Assembly: GCA_051647125.1 (NCBI GenBank)
Contig: JBOFDP010000046.1
Location: 1-38,106, forward strand
Direction of reading: 5' to 3'
From: JBOFDP01 sp051647125
GTDB taxonomy: Bacteria > Bacteroidota > Bacteroidia > Chitinophagales > Chitinophagaceae
Length of the DNA: 38,106 bases
Shown: piece by piece, positions 15,691 through 24,154 of the stretch
How the letters are laid out: the number at the start of each line of letters is the position of its first letter
How positions within the stretch are numbered: position 1 is the stretch's first letter
Notes under the pieces: generated by a model
The model's database searches: none
Told to the model about the DNA's origin: nothing
Seen by the model: the letters and a program-made list of their open reading frames with translations, nothing else
Translations under genes and position numbers: made by a program

Positions 15691-18213
15691 ATGGAAGAGA
15701 TAAATTATGTGGCTCAAAATATATTACCTATTAATATAGAAGAGCAAATGAAAACTGCCTACATAGATTATTCTATGTCTGTAATTGTTGGAAGAGCTTT
15801 GCCTGATGCTAGGGATGGTATGAAACCAGTGCATCGTCGTATACTTTTTGCTATGAAGGAGTTGGGTATTTCATACCATAAAGCACATAAAAAATCTGCT
15901 CGTATTGTAGGGGAAGTTTTGGGTAAATATCATCCACATGGAGATACTGCTGTGTATGATGCTATGGCTCGTATGGCTCAGGATTGGAGTATGCGTTATA
16001 CACTTATTGACGGACAAGGTAACTTTGGTAATCAAGATGGGGATGGTCCGGCTGCTATGCGTTATACAGAAGCTCGTTTACAAAAACTTGCTGAGCAAGC
16101 AATGACAGATCTGGAGAAGAATACGGTAGATTTTCAATTTAATTTTGATGATACCCTTAAAGAACCTACAGTTCTTCCTACACGTATCCCGCAATTGCTC
16201 ATTAATGGTTCTTCGGGTATTGCCGTAGGTATGGCTACCAATATGATGCCCCATAATTTTACAGAGGTGATAGATGCTTGTATTGCTTATGTAGAGAACA
16301 AAGACATTAGCATAGATGATCTTATGAAATATGTTAAAGCTCCAGACTTTCCTACAGGAGGTATTATTTTTGGGATAGAAGGTATTAAACAAGCCATGCA
16401 TACAGGAAGAGGAAAAGTAGTTCTTAGAGGGAAGGTTACTATTGAATCAAAACCTAATGGTCATGAACAAATTATAATTTCAGAAGTACCCTATCAGGTA
16501 AATAGAGATCAACTTTGTAATCATATTGGAGAGTTAGTCAATGGTAAAAATATAGAAGGTATTTCAAACATTAATAATGAATCTAATAGAAGAGAAGGTA
16601 CACGTATTGTAATAGATGTAAAACGTGATGCTATGGCAAGTCTTATATTGAATCAACTTTATAAGTATACAGAATTGCAAACTTCTTATGGGATTAATAA
16701 TGTTGCCTTAATAGATGGAAGACCTAAAACTTTAAACCTAAAAGAACTGATAGCAGAATTTATTAGATTTCGACATGAGGTAGTTTTTCGTAGAACTAAG
16801 TTTGAACTAGCGGAATCCGAAAAACGAGCACATATTCTACAAGGATATATGATTGCTATCAATAATTTGGATGCTGTTATAGCGCTTATCAAAAAATCTC
16901 CTAATCCTGAAACTGCAAAAGCAGGGTTAATAGCTGAATTTGAAATGAGCGAAATACAAGCAAAAGCTGTTCTTGAACTTCGATTACAACGGCTTACAGG
17001 AATGGAAATTAATAAAATTAAAGAAGAATATGATAATATTTTAAAATATATTGCAGAACTTAAATATATCTTAGAACATGAAGAAAAACGTTTTGCTATT
17101 ATCAAAGAAGAGTTAATTGAAGTTAAAGCAAACTTTGGAGATCAAAGAAAAACGGAGATACAATATCTTGCTAATGAAATTAGCATAGAAGATTTAATAA
17201 AAAAAGAAGATGTAGTCATTACAATCTCACATTTAGGATATATTAAACGTACCTCTATAGACGAATATAGATCCCAAAAACGTGGAGGTAGAGGGTCCAA
17301 AGGCGCCCGCACTCGAGAAGAAGATTGGGTAGAACATTTATTTATAGCATCTACTCATAATACCTTACTTATTTTTACAGAACAAGGTAGATGTTATTGG
17401 ATAAAAGTATACGAAATACCAGAAACCGATAAGATTGCTCAAGGCAGAGCTATACAAAATCTTTTACAATTAGCTCCAGAAGATAATATACGAGCGGTTA
17501 TTAATGTACCTACATTAAATGAAGAGGAGTTTATAAAGAATCATTATGTTGTATTAGGCACCAAAAGAGGTTTAGTAAAAAAAACAGCACTGAGTGAGTT
17601 TTCTCGTCCTAGACAAACAGGAGTTAATGCGATTACCATTTTAGAAAATGACCAACTATTGGAGGCTTTACTTACCGATGGGAATTCAGAAATTATGATG
17701 GCATTAAAACAAGGAAAAGCTATTAAATTTAAAGAAAATAATGTGCGATCTACAGGTAGAGGAGCTCAAGGTGTAACGGGCATAGATATGGATGATAATG
17801 ATGAAGTTGTGGGAATGATTGCTGTAAGTCAAGAAAAAAATAGAAATGTATTAGTGGTATCAGAAAAAGGATTTGGAAAACAAACACCTATTAGTGAATA
17901 TCGCTTACAAAAACGTGCAGGTAGTGGTGTAAAGACCATTAATATTACAGAAAAGACAGGTACACTTATGGGTATTATTGATATAGCAGATAATGAAGAT
18001 TTAATGATTATTTGTAAATCAGGTATTGCTATTCGTATCAAAGTAACAGAAATAAGAGAAGTGGGAAGAGCTACACAAGGAGTACGTCTTATCAAAATAA
18101 GTAATAATGATCAAATTGCGGCTATCACTCGTGTTGTTATTGAAGAGGAGGAAGAAAATACCGAAGAAGTTGATATTTCTGAAAATGTAGAAGGAGAAAA
18201 TATTGAAAAATAA
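15691..18213 (+). CDS. gyrA: DNA gyrase subunit A
   Basis: This is the breakage-reunion subunit of gyrase, which introduces negative supercoils with GyrB. Its 840 residues start with EEQMKTAYIDYSMSVIVGRALPDARDGMKPVHRRIL. The catalytic Tyr125 is in AAMRYTEARL. The quinolone-determining region reads HPHGDTAVYDAMARMAQ, with Thr86 and Asp90 at the two resistance positions, an unmutated-type pair seen in many species. The GyrA box QKRGGRG is near residue 530 and identifies gyrase rather than topoisomerase IV, followed by the C-terminal beta-pinwheel and an acidic tail (EEEEENTEEVD). A TPR gene follows, as in other Bacteroidota. Confidence 0.98.
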   Translation: MEEINYVAQNILPINIEEQMKTAYIDYSMSVIVGRALPDARDGMKPVHRRILFAMKELGISYHKAHKKSARIVGEVLGKYHPHGDTAVYDAMARMAQDWSMRYTLIDGQGNFGNQDGDGPAAMRYTEARLQKLAEQAMTDLEKNTVDFQFNFDDTLKEPTVLPTRIPQLLINGSSGIAVGMATNMMPHNFTEVIDACIAYVENKDISIDDLMKYVKAPDFPTGGIIFGIEGIKQAMHTGRGKVVLRGKVTIESKPNGHEQIIISEVPYQVNRDQLCNHIGELVNGKNIEGISNINNESNRREGTRIVIDVKRDAMASLILNQLYKYTELQTSYGINNVALIDGRPKTLNLKELIAEFIRFRHEVVFRRTKFELAESEKRAHILQGYMIAINNLDAVIALIKKSPNPETAKAGLIAEFEMSEIQAKAVLELRLQRLTGMEINKIKEEYDNILKYIAELKYILEHEEKRFAIIKEELIEVKANFGDQRKTEIQYLANEISIEDLIKKEDVVITISHLGYIKRTSIDEYRSQKRGGRGSKGARTREEDWVEHLFIASTHNTLLIFTEQGRCYWIKVYEIPETDKIAQGRAIQNLLQLAPEDNIRAVINVPTLNEEEFIKNHYVVLGTKRGLVKKTALSEFSRPRQTGVNAITILENDQLLEALLTDGNSEIMMALKQGKAIKFKENNVRSTGRGAQGVTGIDMDDNDEVVGMIAVSQEKNRNVLVVSEKGFGKQTPISEYRLQKRAGSGVKTINITEKTGTLMGIIDIADNEDLMIICKSGIAIRIKVTEIREVGRATQGVRLIKISNNDQIAAITRVVIEEEEENTEEVDISENVEGENIEK

Positions 18214-18238
18214 ATACCTTAATTTATCAACAAATTTT

Positions 18239-18246
18239 TATTTTTG
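18239..18246 (+). promoter_or_regulatory. -7 promoter element for the TPR gene
   Basis: TATTTTTG lies in the gyrA-TPR gap, 23 bases before the ATG at 18270. It suggests the TPR gene has its own promoter besides read-through from gyrA. Confidence 0.5.
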
Positions 18247-18269
18247 TAAATAAAAAAATATAAATATAT

Positions 18270-19640
18270 ATGAAGAAAATTATTTTATCTATTGTAGGTT
18301 TTGGCTTAATAATGGCTATACACGCACAAAACTTTTACAAAGTAGAAGATGCCCTAAATAATAAAAAATATGCAGAGGCATTGCTACGATACCAGGTATT
18401 GAAATCTAAAGATACTAAAAATAAAATGCAAACTAATCCAGATGCGTATTATTGGTTAGGAATGATTTATCAAAAGCTCAGCGACACTCTTAGTCTTGCT
18501 TCAGAAATAGCAGAAGTAAAGGATTTGAATTTAGTATTGGAATCTCTAAATCAATTTAGAACATGCCTTATTATAAATCCTAAATATCCGGCATTAAAGC
18601 TTGTACAAGGACAACCCTTATATAATATGTATGCTAAATCTTTTCAAAATGGTATAGATCAGTATAATGAAAAAAATCTTGATAAAGCTATTCAATACTT
18701 GGTATTGGCAGATTCTGTAAGTAAGTTTATTTTTAATAATAAATTTGGCTTGTCTGCATTAGATACTCAATTATGTTATTATACAGGATTAGCACATGTA
18801 AATGCAATAACACAAAAAGATTCTTTAAAAGCAGCATATCATAAAATAGAGGCAGAAAAATATTTTGCAATACTTGCTAACGCGAAAGTAAAGCAAGGAA
18901 TGAAAGATGTTTCTAAGTGGGTATTATCAGTAGCTATAAATGATAAAAATGAAGATTGGTTTAACAGGTATCTTTCATTTGTAAAAGAAATGTATCCTGA
19001 GGACAATAATTTATGGGATGAGTTTGAGACGGAGTTTTCTATAAAGAGTGCTGGTAATGATAAAATGAAAGTTATAGAAACTTACAAAACATTACAACAA
19101 AAAAATCCAAATGACTATACTTTTTTTTATAATGAGGCGGTAGAAATTTTTGATTTTTTAGTTCAAAATATGGATAAATTTGATAAATTTTTACCTGAAA
19201 TGCAGCGTGCTGCAAATGAATCGTTTAAACTAAAATCTGATGCTTACCAACCGTTATTTTTAATACAAAAAATATATATGGGAAAAATAGATTCATATGG
19301 TGATTCTATACGTAGAATACAAAAAATGCAAAGAGAAATTACTGCAAAATATGCTAAAGCAGCAAAAGGGAGTTCTCAAGAAAAAGAAAAAAACAAACAA
19401 CTTGTTAGTGGGAAAGCTCAAATAGCAAAGTATGAAGCACTACAAAAAAAATATGCACAAGAAGCATTACCTATTAGTTTGCAGTTAGATAAATATTTTG
19501 AATCAAAAATAAATTCTCTACAAAATAAAGATAAAGCTATGTATAGAGAAACATTAGATAATTTAGGTAGTTTTTATGAACTTCTTAAAGATATAGATAA
19601 CGCTGATAAATATAGCCAAAAGAGTAATAAAATTAAGTAA
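18270..19640 (+). CDS. Secreted tetratricopeptide-repeat protein
   Basis: This is a 456-residue protein with a signal peptide (residues 1-19, ending AIHA before QNFYK). The rest is alpha-helical with TPR-like repeats: DALNNKKYAEALLRYQVLKS from about 26, a central repeat with YNEKNLDKAIQYLVLADSV, and a C-terminal one with YRETLDNLGSFYELLKDIDNADKYSQKS. A charged helix near residues 350-385 looks coiled. It acts as a periplasmic or surface scaffold, but no partner is known. The position directly after gyrA is conserved in Bacteroidota as far as I recall; that is the only clue to its role. Confidence 0.82.
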   Translation: MKKIILSIVGFGLIMAIHAQNFYKVEDALNNKKYAEALLRYQVLKSKDTKNKMQTNPDAYYWLGMIYQKLSDTLSLASEIAEVKDLNLVLESLNQFRTCLIINPKYPALKLVQGQPLYNMYAKSFQNGIDQYNEKNLDKAIQYLVLADSVSKFIFNNKFGLSALDTQLCYYTGLAHVNAITQKDSLKAAYHKIEAEKYFAILANAKVKQGMKDVSKWVLSVAINDKNEDWFNRYLSFVKEMYPEDNNLWDEFETEFSIKSAGNDKMKVIETYKTLQQKNPNDYTFFYNEAVEIFDFLVQNMDKFDKFLPEMQRAANESFKLKSDAYQPLFLIQKIYMGKIDSYGDSIRRIQKMQREITAKYAKAAKGSSQEKEKNKQLVSGKAQIAKYEALQKKYAQEALPISLQLDKYFESKINSLQNKDKAMYRETLDNLGSFYELLKDIDNADKYSQKSNKIK

Positions 19641-19661
19641 CTGTTTCTCTTCTTTATGTAG

Positions 19662-19694
19662 AATAGGGTAATACTTTGTAGGTATTATCCTATT
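19662..19694. terminator. Bidirectional terminator between the TPR gene and pyrG
   Basis: Arms 19662-19674 (aatagggtaatac) and 19682-19694 (gtattatcctatt) pair over 13 bases with one G-U pair and a 7-base loop. A T-rich run follows on the plus strand. Confidence 0.75.
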
Positions 19695-19722
19695 TCTTTA
19701 TAAAAGTGAAAGAATAAAGTTC

Positions 19723-21375
19723 TTATATTTTCCTTTTTTGATATTCTAAACAAGCTTTTACAAAAGCTACAAATAAAGGATGTGGGTTTTCTACAGTACT
19801 TTTTAGTTCAGGGTGAAATTGGGTAGCTATAAAAAAAGGATGATCTTTTATTTCTACAATTTCTGCTAATTCTGTAGTAGGATTTTTCCCACTAATTAAA
19901 AGCCCATTTTTTTCTAATTCTTGTAAATATTTATTGTTCAATTCATAACGATGCCTATGTCTTTCAGAAATAAAGGATTGCTTATATATTTGGTAGGCTA
20001 AAGTGTTTTCTTTTAATTCACATTGGTAGGCACCTAAACGCATAGTTCCTCCTTTTATTACTTGCTCTTTTTGATTTGCCATCATATCAATTACCGGGTA
20101 TTTTGTATTCGGATTAGCTTCGGTTGTCATAGCTTCTTTGTACCCTAATACATTACGAGCAAATTCTACTACACACATTTGCATACCAAGACAAATACCT
20201 AAGAAAGGAATTTTATACATACGAGCAAATTGGATAGCACTTATTTTTCCCTCCATTCCCCGCTCTCCAAATCCGGGAGCTATGAGTAAACCATCCAGAT
20301 TTTTCAATAATATTGTTTTTACCTTATGCAAACACTTTATTTCTTCATCTATATTTTCTGGTGTTAGCAATCTACTTTGTATAGGATACACATTTACCTT
20401 ACATTCATTAGTTGTACCGGCGTGTATAAAAGCTTCAAGAATAGATTTGTAAGCATCTTGCAATTCTACATATTTTCCTATTAGTCCTATATGAATTTCT
20501 TTTTTAGGATGAAAAAGCTTATCTAAAAAATTATTCCATTTTTCTAAATTAGGATTTTTATTATTTATAATATTTAATTTTTTGAGTACTATTTTATCTA
20601 GTTTTTCTTGCATCATGGCAAGAGGAACACTATAAATACTTTTAGCATCTATAGCCTCTATCACAGCATCTGGTTGTACATTACAAAATAATGCAATTTT
20701 ACGTTTAACATCATTATCTAAAGAATGTTCCGTACGACATACAATAATATCAGGCAATAATCCATTTTGTTGTAAAGTACGTACACTATGTTGTGTTGGT
20801 TTTGTTTTCAATTCTTTTGCTGCATTAAGAAAAGGAATAAGTGTAAGATGAATAATTACACAGTCATTTGCTGGCAACTCCCATTGTAGTTGACGAATAG
20901 ATTCTATAAAAGGTAAAGATTCTATATCACCTACAGTACCCCCTATTTCGGTAATAATAATATCGTATTTTTTTTCACTTTCAAGCATACAAAAACGACG
21001 CTTAATTTCATCAGTAATATGAGGTACTACTTGAACGGTTTTTCCTAGATAATCTCCTTTACGCTCTCTATCAATTACGGTTTGATAGACACGCCCTGTG
21101 GTTACATTATTAGCTTGACTTGTAGGAATATTAAGAAAACGTTCATAATGTCCTAAATCTAAATCTGTTTCTGCTCCGTCATCTGTTACATAACACTCTC
21201 CGTGTTCATAAGGGTTTAATGTACCAGGGTCAATATTGATATAGGGATCAAATTTTTGAAGAGTAACCTTTAGCCCCCTTGCTTGCAATAATTTTGCCAA
21301 AGAAGCGGCAATAATTCCTTTACCTAGAGAAGAAGTAACTCCCCCTAAAACAAATATATATTTTGTATGATTCAT
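19723..21375 (-). CDS. pyrG: CTP synthase
   Basis: This enzyme makes CTP from UTP, glutamine and ATP. Its 550 residues comprise a synthetase domain starting FVLGGVTSSLGKGIIAASLAKLLQARG and QKFDPYINIDPGTLNPYEHGECYVTDDGAETDLDLGHYERF, then a glutamine amidotransferase domain with the nucleophile Cys395 in FLGICLGMQM and the catalytic His-Glu in TQFHPELKST. Nothing appears missing. It is transcribed alone from the minus strand; the leader contains a stem-loop at its 5' end. The sialidase relic lies divergently upstream. Confidence 0.97.
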   Translation of the reverse strand: MNHTKYIFVLGGVTSSLGKGIIAASLAKLLQARGLKVTLQKFDPYINIDPGTLNPYEHGECYVTDDGAETDLDLGHYERFLNIPTSQANNVTTGRVYQTVIDRERKGDYLGKTVQVVPHITDEIKRRFCMLESEKKYDIIITEIGGTVGDIESLPFIESIRQLQWELPANDCVIIHLTLIPFLNAAKELKTKPTQHSVRTLQQNGLLPDIIVCRTEHSLDNDVKRKIALFCNVQPDAVIEAIDAKSIYSVPLAMMQEKLDKIVLKKLNIINNKNPNLEKWNNFLDKLFHPKKEIHIGLIGKYVELQDAYKSILEAFIHAGTTNECKVNVYPIQSRLLTPENIDEEIKCLHKVKTILLKNLDGLLIAPGFGERGMEGKISAIQFARMYKIPFLGICLGMQMCVVEFARNVLGYKEAMTTEANPNTKYPVIDMMANQKEQVIKGGTMRLGAYQCELKENTLAYQIYKQSFISERHRHRYELNNKYLQELEKNGLLISGKNPTTELAEIVEIKDHPFFIATQFHPELKSTVENPHPLFVAFVKACLEYQKRKI

Positions 21376-21400
21376 AACACTATAATAGAAATATTAAAAG

Positions 21401-21423
21401 TGACCCTTTACAGTGTAAGGTCA
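21401..21423 (-). promoter_or_regulatory. Stem-loop at the 5' end of the pyrG leader
   Basis: TGACC at 21401-21405 pairs with GGTCA at 21419-21423, with partial pairing inside (cttta against gtaa). It falls just after the predicted transcription start and 25 bases before the pyrG ATG. A role in mRNA stability or translation is inference. Confidence 0.35.
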
Positions 21424-21425
21424 TG

Positions 21426-21433
21426 CAAAACTA
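21426..21433 (-). promoter_or_regulatory. -7 promoter element for pyrG
   Basis: On the minus strand this reads TAGTTTTG, matching TAnnTTTG, 50 bases before the pyrG ATG. Confidence 0.5.
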
Positions 21434-21491
21434 ATAGATTATTTTTTAATTAGGGAATAACAGATATTTTCTTTAATAAAACATTTATGTT

Positions 21492-22624
21492 ATGAAATTG
21501 AATCAATTCTTATGGTTATGGTTTTTATATTTTGCCTATTCTACTAATGGAATGGATACGGTTTTATTTAAGATTAAATACTCAAGAAAGTAAATTTTTA
21601 AATGATGTCATCAATTAAATTAGGTAAGGATGGAAATTTATCAGAAATAGAGGCTATAAAATTGTATGATGGCGGTACAGACGCTATCCAAAAAATTTCT
21701 TTATCGCTTTGTCCCAGTAGCCTATATGTCTTCTTTTCCTCCAAACAAGATGGCTCCTAATCCTACTTATCCTATCTTAAAATCAACATCAAAAGTATCT
21801 AAACAGGAACTCAAATTAATTGCTAATCAAAAACTTTTTCCAGGTATTAATTATTTTTGGATTAGCATACAGACGAAATAATCTACTTCCTTATATAGTA
21901 AAATTATTGCTACTAGTGTTTCTATATCGTTAGATAATAAACCTACAAAAATAGAAACAGTATCACCTAAAGGTATTGAACATCTTGTGGGTGTAGGGAT
22001 AAGACATGCCGGTGGTGATGGTTCAAATGCTTATCGTATTCCTGGTTTAGTAATCATACAAAAGGAGATATAGCTAGGTATATATGATGTTCTGTATAAT
22101 AGTAGTTTAGATTTACAAGAACATATTGATATAGGATTGAGACGTAGCACAAATGGGAGGAAAATGAAACTCCCTTTATCTTTTGGTGAATATGGTGATC
22201 TTCCGGCTACACAAAATGAAATCAACTACCCTTCTATTCTTGTAGATTCAAAAACCAATAGCATTTGGATAGCTGCTTTATACTCACATGGAATAGGAAA
22301 AAATCATACAGGACAATTACCAAGAGCTTGGATGACGGCAAAACATGGACGGAACATAAATCTTCACGCAAACTTTTACCCAAATCTATCTATATGGCAA
22401 GTTTGATTAATCTGAAAGCAGAAGATAATATCTTAAATCAAGATATATTAATCTTTTCTAATCCAAGTACAACTAAAAGTCAGCATAGAATTACTATCAA
22501 GATTAGTTTAGATAAGGGTAATACCTGGACACCTCAACATCAAATACTATTAGATGATAGATAAAAGCAGTATAGCCCCCAAATGATATTTCAAGCTATT
22601 AAAATTAAAGATATTGTGAAATAA
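21492..22624 (+). pseudogene. nanH: Decayed secreted sialidase (NanH-like)
   Basis: Sialidases release sialic acid from glycoconjugates. The remains follow the order of Bacteroides-type NanH proteins as I remember them. They comprise a signal peptide (MKLNQFLWLWFLYFAYS), DTVLF, RLNTQES, KLGKDGNLSEIEAIKLYDGGTDAIQ, an ANQKLFPGINYFWISIQ block, GVGIRHAGGDGSNAYRIPGLV (the catalytic-Arg RIP motif), YNSSLDLQEHIDIGL, one Asp box (LDDGKTW), and tail blocks up to FQAIKIKDIVK and a stop at 22622. The frame changes four times (start phases 0, 1, 2, 0, 2 from 21492). In-frame stops lie at 21879, 22071 and 22562. At least two stretches are missing, including most of the propeller between the first and last Asp boxes. 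It cannot make an active enzyme. Confidence 0.88.
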
Positions 22625-22660
22625 AAAGAGTATAAATATTTTATTTTTTACCAAATTGGT

Positions 22661-23041
22661 TTACTTTGTTATTAAAAATCCTATATATGTAAAAAATAAA
22701 CCAATAGTTATAGAGCTTGCTATATAAACAATGGCATATATAATTTGTTTATTTAAAAACAAACTTATTATTTCAGAAGAAAAAGCAGAAAATGTAGGAA
22801 AACCTCCCATAATACCTACACAAGCAAATAGTACCCAGTGCATGGTAAGAGCCTGTTTGTAAAAAGCTTCATATAATAAACCAATCCCCAAGCAACCTAT
22901 TATATTAATGATAAAAGTACTTAATACGAAAGAAATAGAGATATAGGAAAAGTGTTGTTTTATAATTACAGATACTAAAAACCGAAAAATTCCTCCAATA
23001 AAACTAACAATTCCAACTAAAAGAATATATTTTATATTCAT
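22661..23041 (-). CDS. crcB: Fluoride channel CrcB/Fluc
   Basis: This 126-residue membrane protein with four hydrophobic helices exports fluoride as an antiparallel dimer. Family marks are GGIFRFLVS near residues 16-24 (usually GGxxRY), IINIIGCLGIGLL with the conserved Asn, and GIMGGFPTFSAFSSE, equivalent to the GGFTTFSTFSxE pore motif with its Phe residues. It lies 56 bases after the GldB-like gene, with its own promoter box between. I saw no fluoride riboswitch in that short gap. Confidence 0.9.
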   Translation of the reverse strand: MNIKYILLVGIVSFIGGIFRFLVSVIIKQHFSYISISFVLSTFIINIIGCLGIGLLYEAFYKQALTMHWVLFACVGIMGGFPTFSAFSSEIISLFLNKQIIYAIVYIASSITIGLFFTYIGFLITK

Positions 23042-23054
23042 ACTACTTTTTCTT

Positions 23055-23062
23055 CAAAAATA
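23055..23062 (-). promoter_or_regulatory. -7 promoter element for crcB
   Basis: On the minus strand this reads TATTTTTG, 13 bases before the crcB ATG. Confidence 0.45.
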
Positions 23063-23097
23063 ATGTCCATAAATTAAAAGTACTTTTTTGATGACAA

Positions 23098-24108
23098 TCA
23101 ATAAAAATATTTTGACTGCTGAAAAATATGTGCAGGTTTTTTTTCCATTAATTCCTGCAATGACATAGTATGATTTTTCATATATGAGGATACTATTTGA
23201 AGACCTACCCAAGAGCCTATATTACCCGGAGAATGTTGACCTATATTTTGAGTAAAAGGAGCTTCTCCCAAATACATACGTATGATTTCTGGGTCTTTGG
23301 TATACATATTTTTATTTTGAGCTAAAATATATTTCCACAACTCTGTTTCATTGGATTGACACCAAATCAGTTGTTCTTTAGAATATTGAGTGATAATGGT
23401 ATCTGATATGTTGGGTAATAATTTTTTTAGTACGTACCAATACCTACCTTGTACAATGATTTGTTCAATAAATGAAAAATGTTCACTTTCTATAGGGTAT
23501 AAATCTCTCAATTCTTGGTCTATACACATACGTACCATATATTCAGAAGAAAATCGTTTCGAAATATATGTGGGGAATATGGAAGAGAAGCCCGTATGTT
23601 TATAATATGAAAAATCTTTTCCCAAAAACATTTGTAGCCCGATTCCTAAAATATCTTTTGGAAATATGGCTACTCCTAATCCGTTAAACGAAGCTATGTA
23701 GGTGTATACATTAGGAGTAATAAATTGAGGAAAATAATACTTCAAATGTTGGAATCCTTTGTATAGTTGTATTTTTTCAAGACTAAGATTACCTAGTTTC
23801 TTTCGGCTACTATCATATAAAGGTTTGTATATACGAATAAAATTTTTTATTGCTTTATTTTGTATTTGAGTTGTTTGAAAAGAAGTATCAAACTGTAGAA
23901 TATAATATAGGTAATAAGAAGTAAAAAGAGGATATTGATTTGATAGTTTTTCCATAGATGAGGCTATCTCTATAGTGTCCATACTAAAAAATAAACTATC
24001 AAATCTTACTACTTTATAGTTTAAATGTATTTTTTGAATTTCTTGTTCTGTTTGATTACAACTTATGATAATAAGAAAAACAAATATTATCCTCAATATT
24101 TTTTTCAT
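23098..24108 (-). CDS. gldB: GldB-like lipoprotein
   Basis: This is a 336-residue lipoprotein. A signal peptide with a lipobox (FLIIISC) puts the lipidated Cys near residue 17. The rest resembles GldB: VVRFDSLFFSMDT, KIQLYKGFQHLKYYFPQF, YIASFNGLGVAIFPKDILGIGLQMFLGKDFSYY, and the C-terminal PFTQNIGQHSPGNIGSWVGLQIVSSYM. GldB is needed for gliding and is an essential envelope protein in many non-gliding Bacteroidota, so its presence does not prove motility. The ATG at 24108 is chosen; the longer frame begins at a TTG (24126) before a non-signal-like segment. It lies 46 bases behind yidC, probably in the same transcript. Confidence 0.85.
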   Translation of the reverse strand: MKKILRIIFVFLIIISCNQTEQEIQKIHLNYKVVRFDSLFFSMDTIEIASSMEKLSNQYPLFTSYYLYYILQFDTSFQTTQIQNKAIKNFIRIYKPLYDSSRKKLGNLSLEKIQLYKGFQHLKYYFPQFITPNVYTYIASFNGLGVAIFPKDILGIGLQMFLGKDFSYYKHTGFSSIFPTYISKRFSSEYMVRMCIDQELRDLYPIESEHFSFIEQIIVQGRYWYVLKKLLPNISDTIITQYSKEQLIWCQSNETELWKYILAQNKNMYTKDPEIIRMYLGEAPFTQNIGQHSPGNIGSWVGLQIVSSYMKNHTMSLQELMEKKPAHIFQQSKYFY

Positions 24109-24154
24109 ATAGCAATTATTGTTCAAAAAAATATTTTTATAATAAACAAAAGAA

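Noticed and set aside
16078..16401. Minus-strand open frame of 107 codons inside gyrA
   Set aside because: It is a shadow of a fully conserved gene, with no family similarity and no promoter box.
15691..18213. Quinolone-resistance change in GyrA (Thr86)
   Set aside because: Thr at this position with Asp90 is a common natural, sensitive-type combination in several genera.
21666..22564. Three short separate genes (21666-21881, 22137-22406, 22265-22564)
   Set aside because: They are consecutive fragments of one sialidase sequence in two frames, not independent genes.
23042..23097. Fluoride riboswitch before crcB
   Set aside because: The gap is only 56 bases, holds a promoter box 13 bases from the start, and leaves no room for the pseudoknot aptamer.
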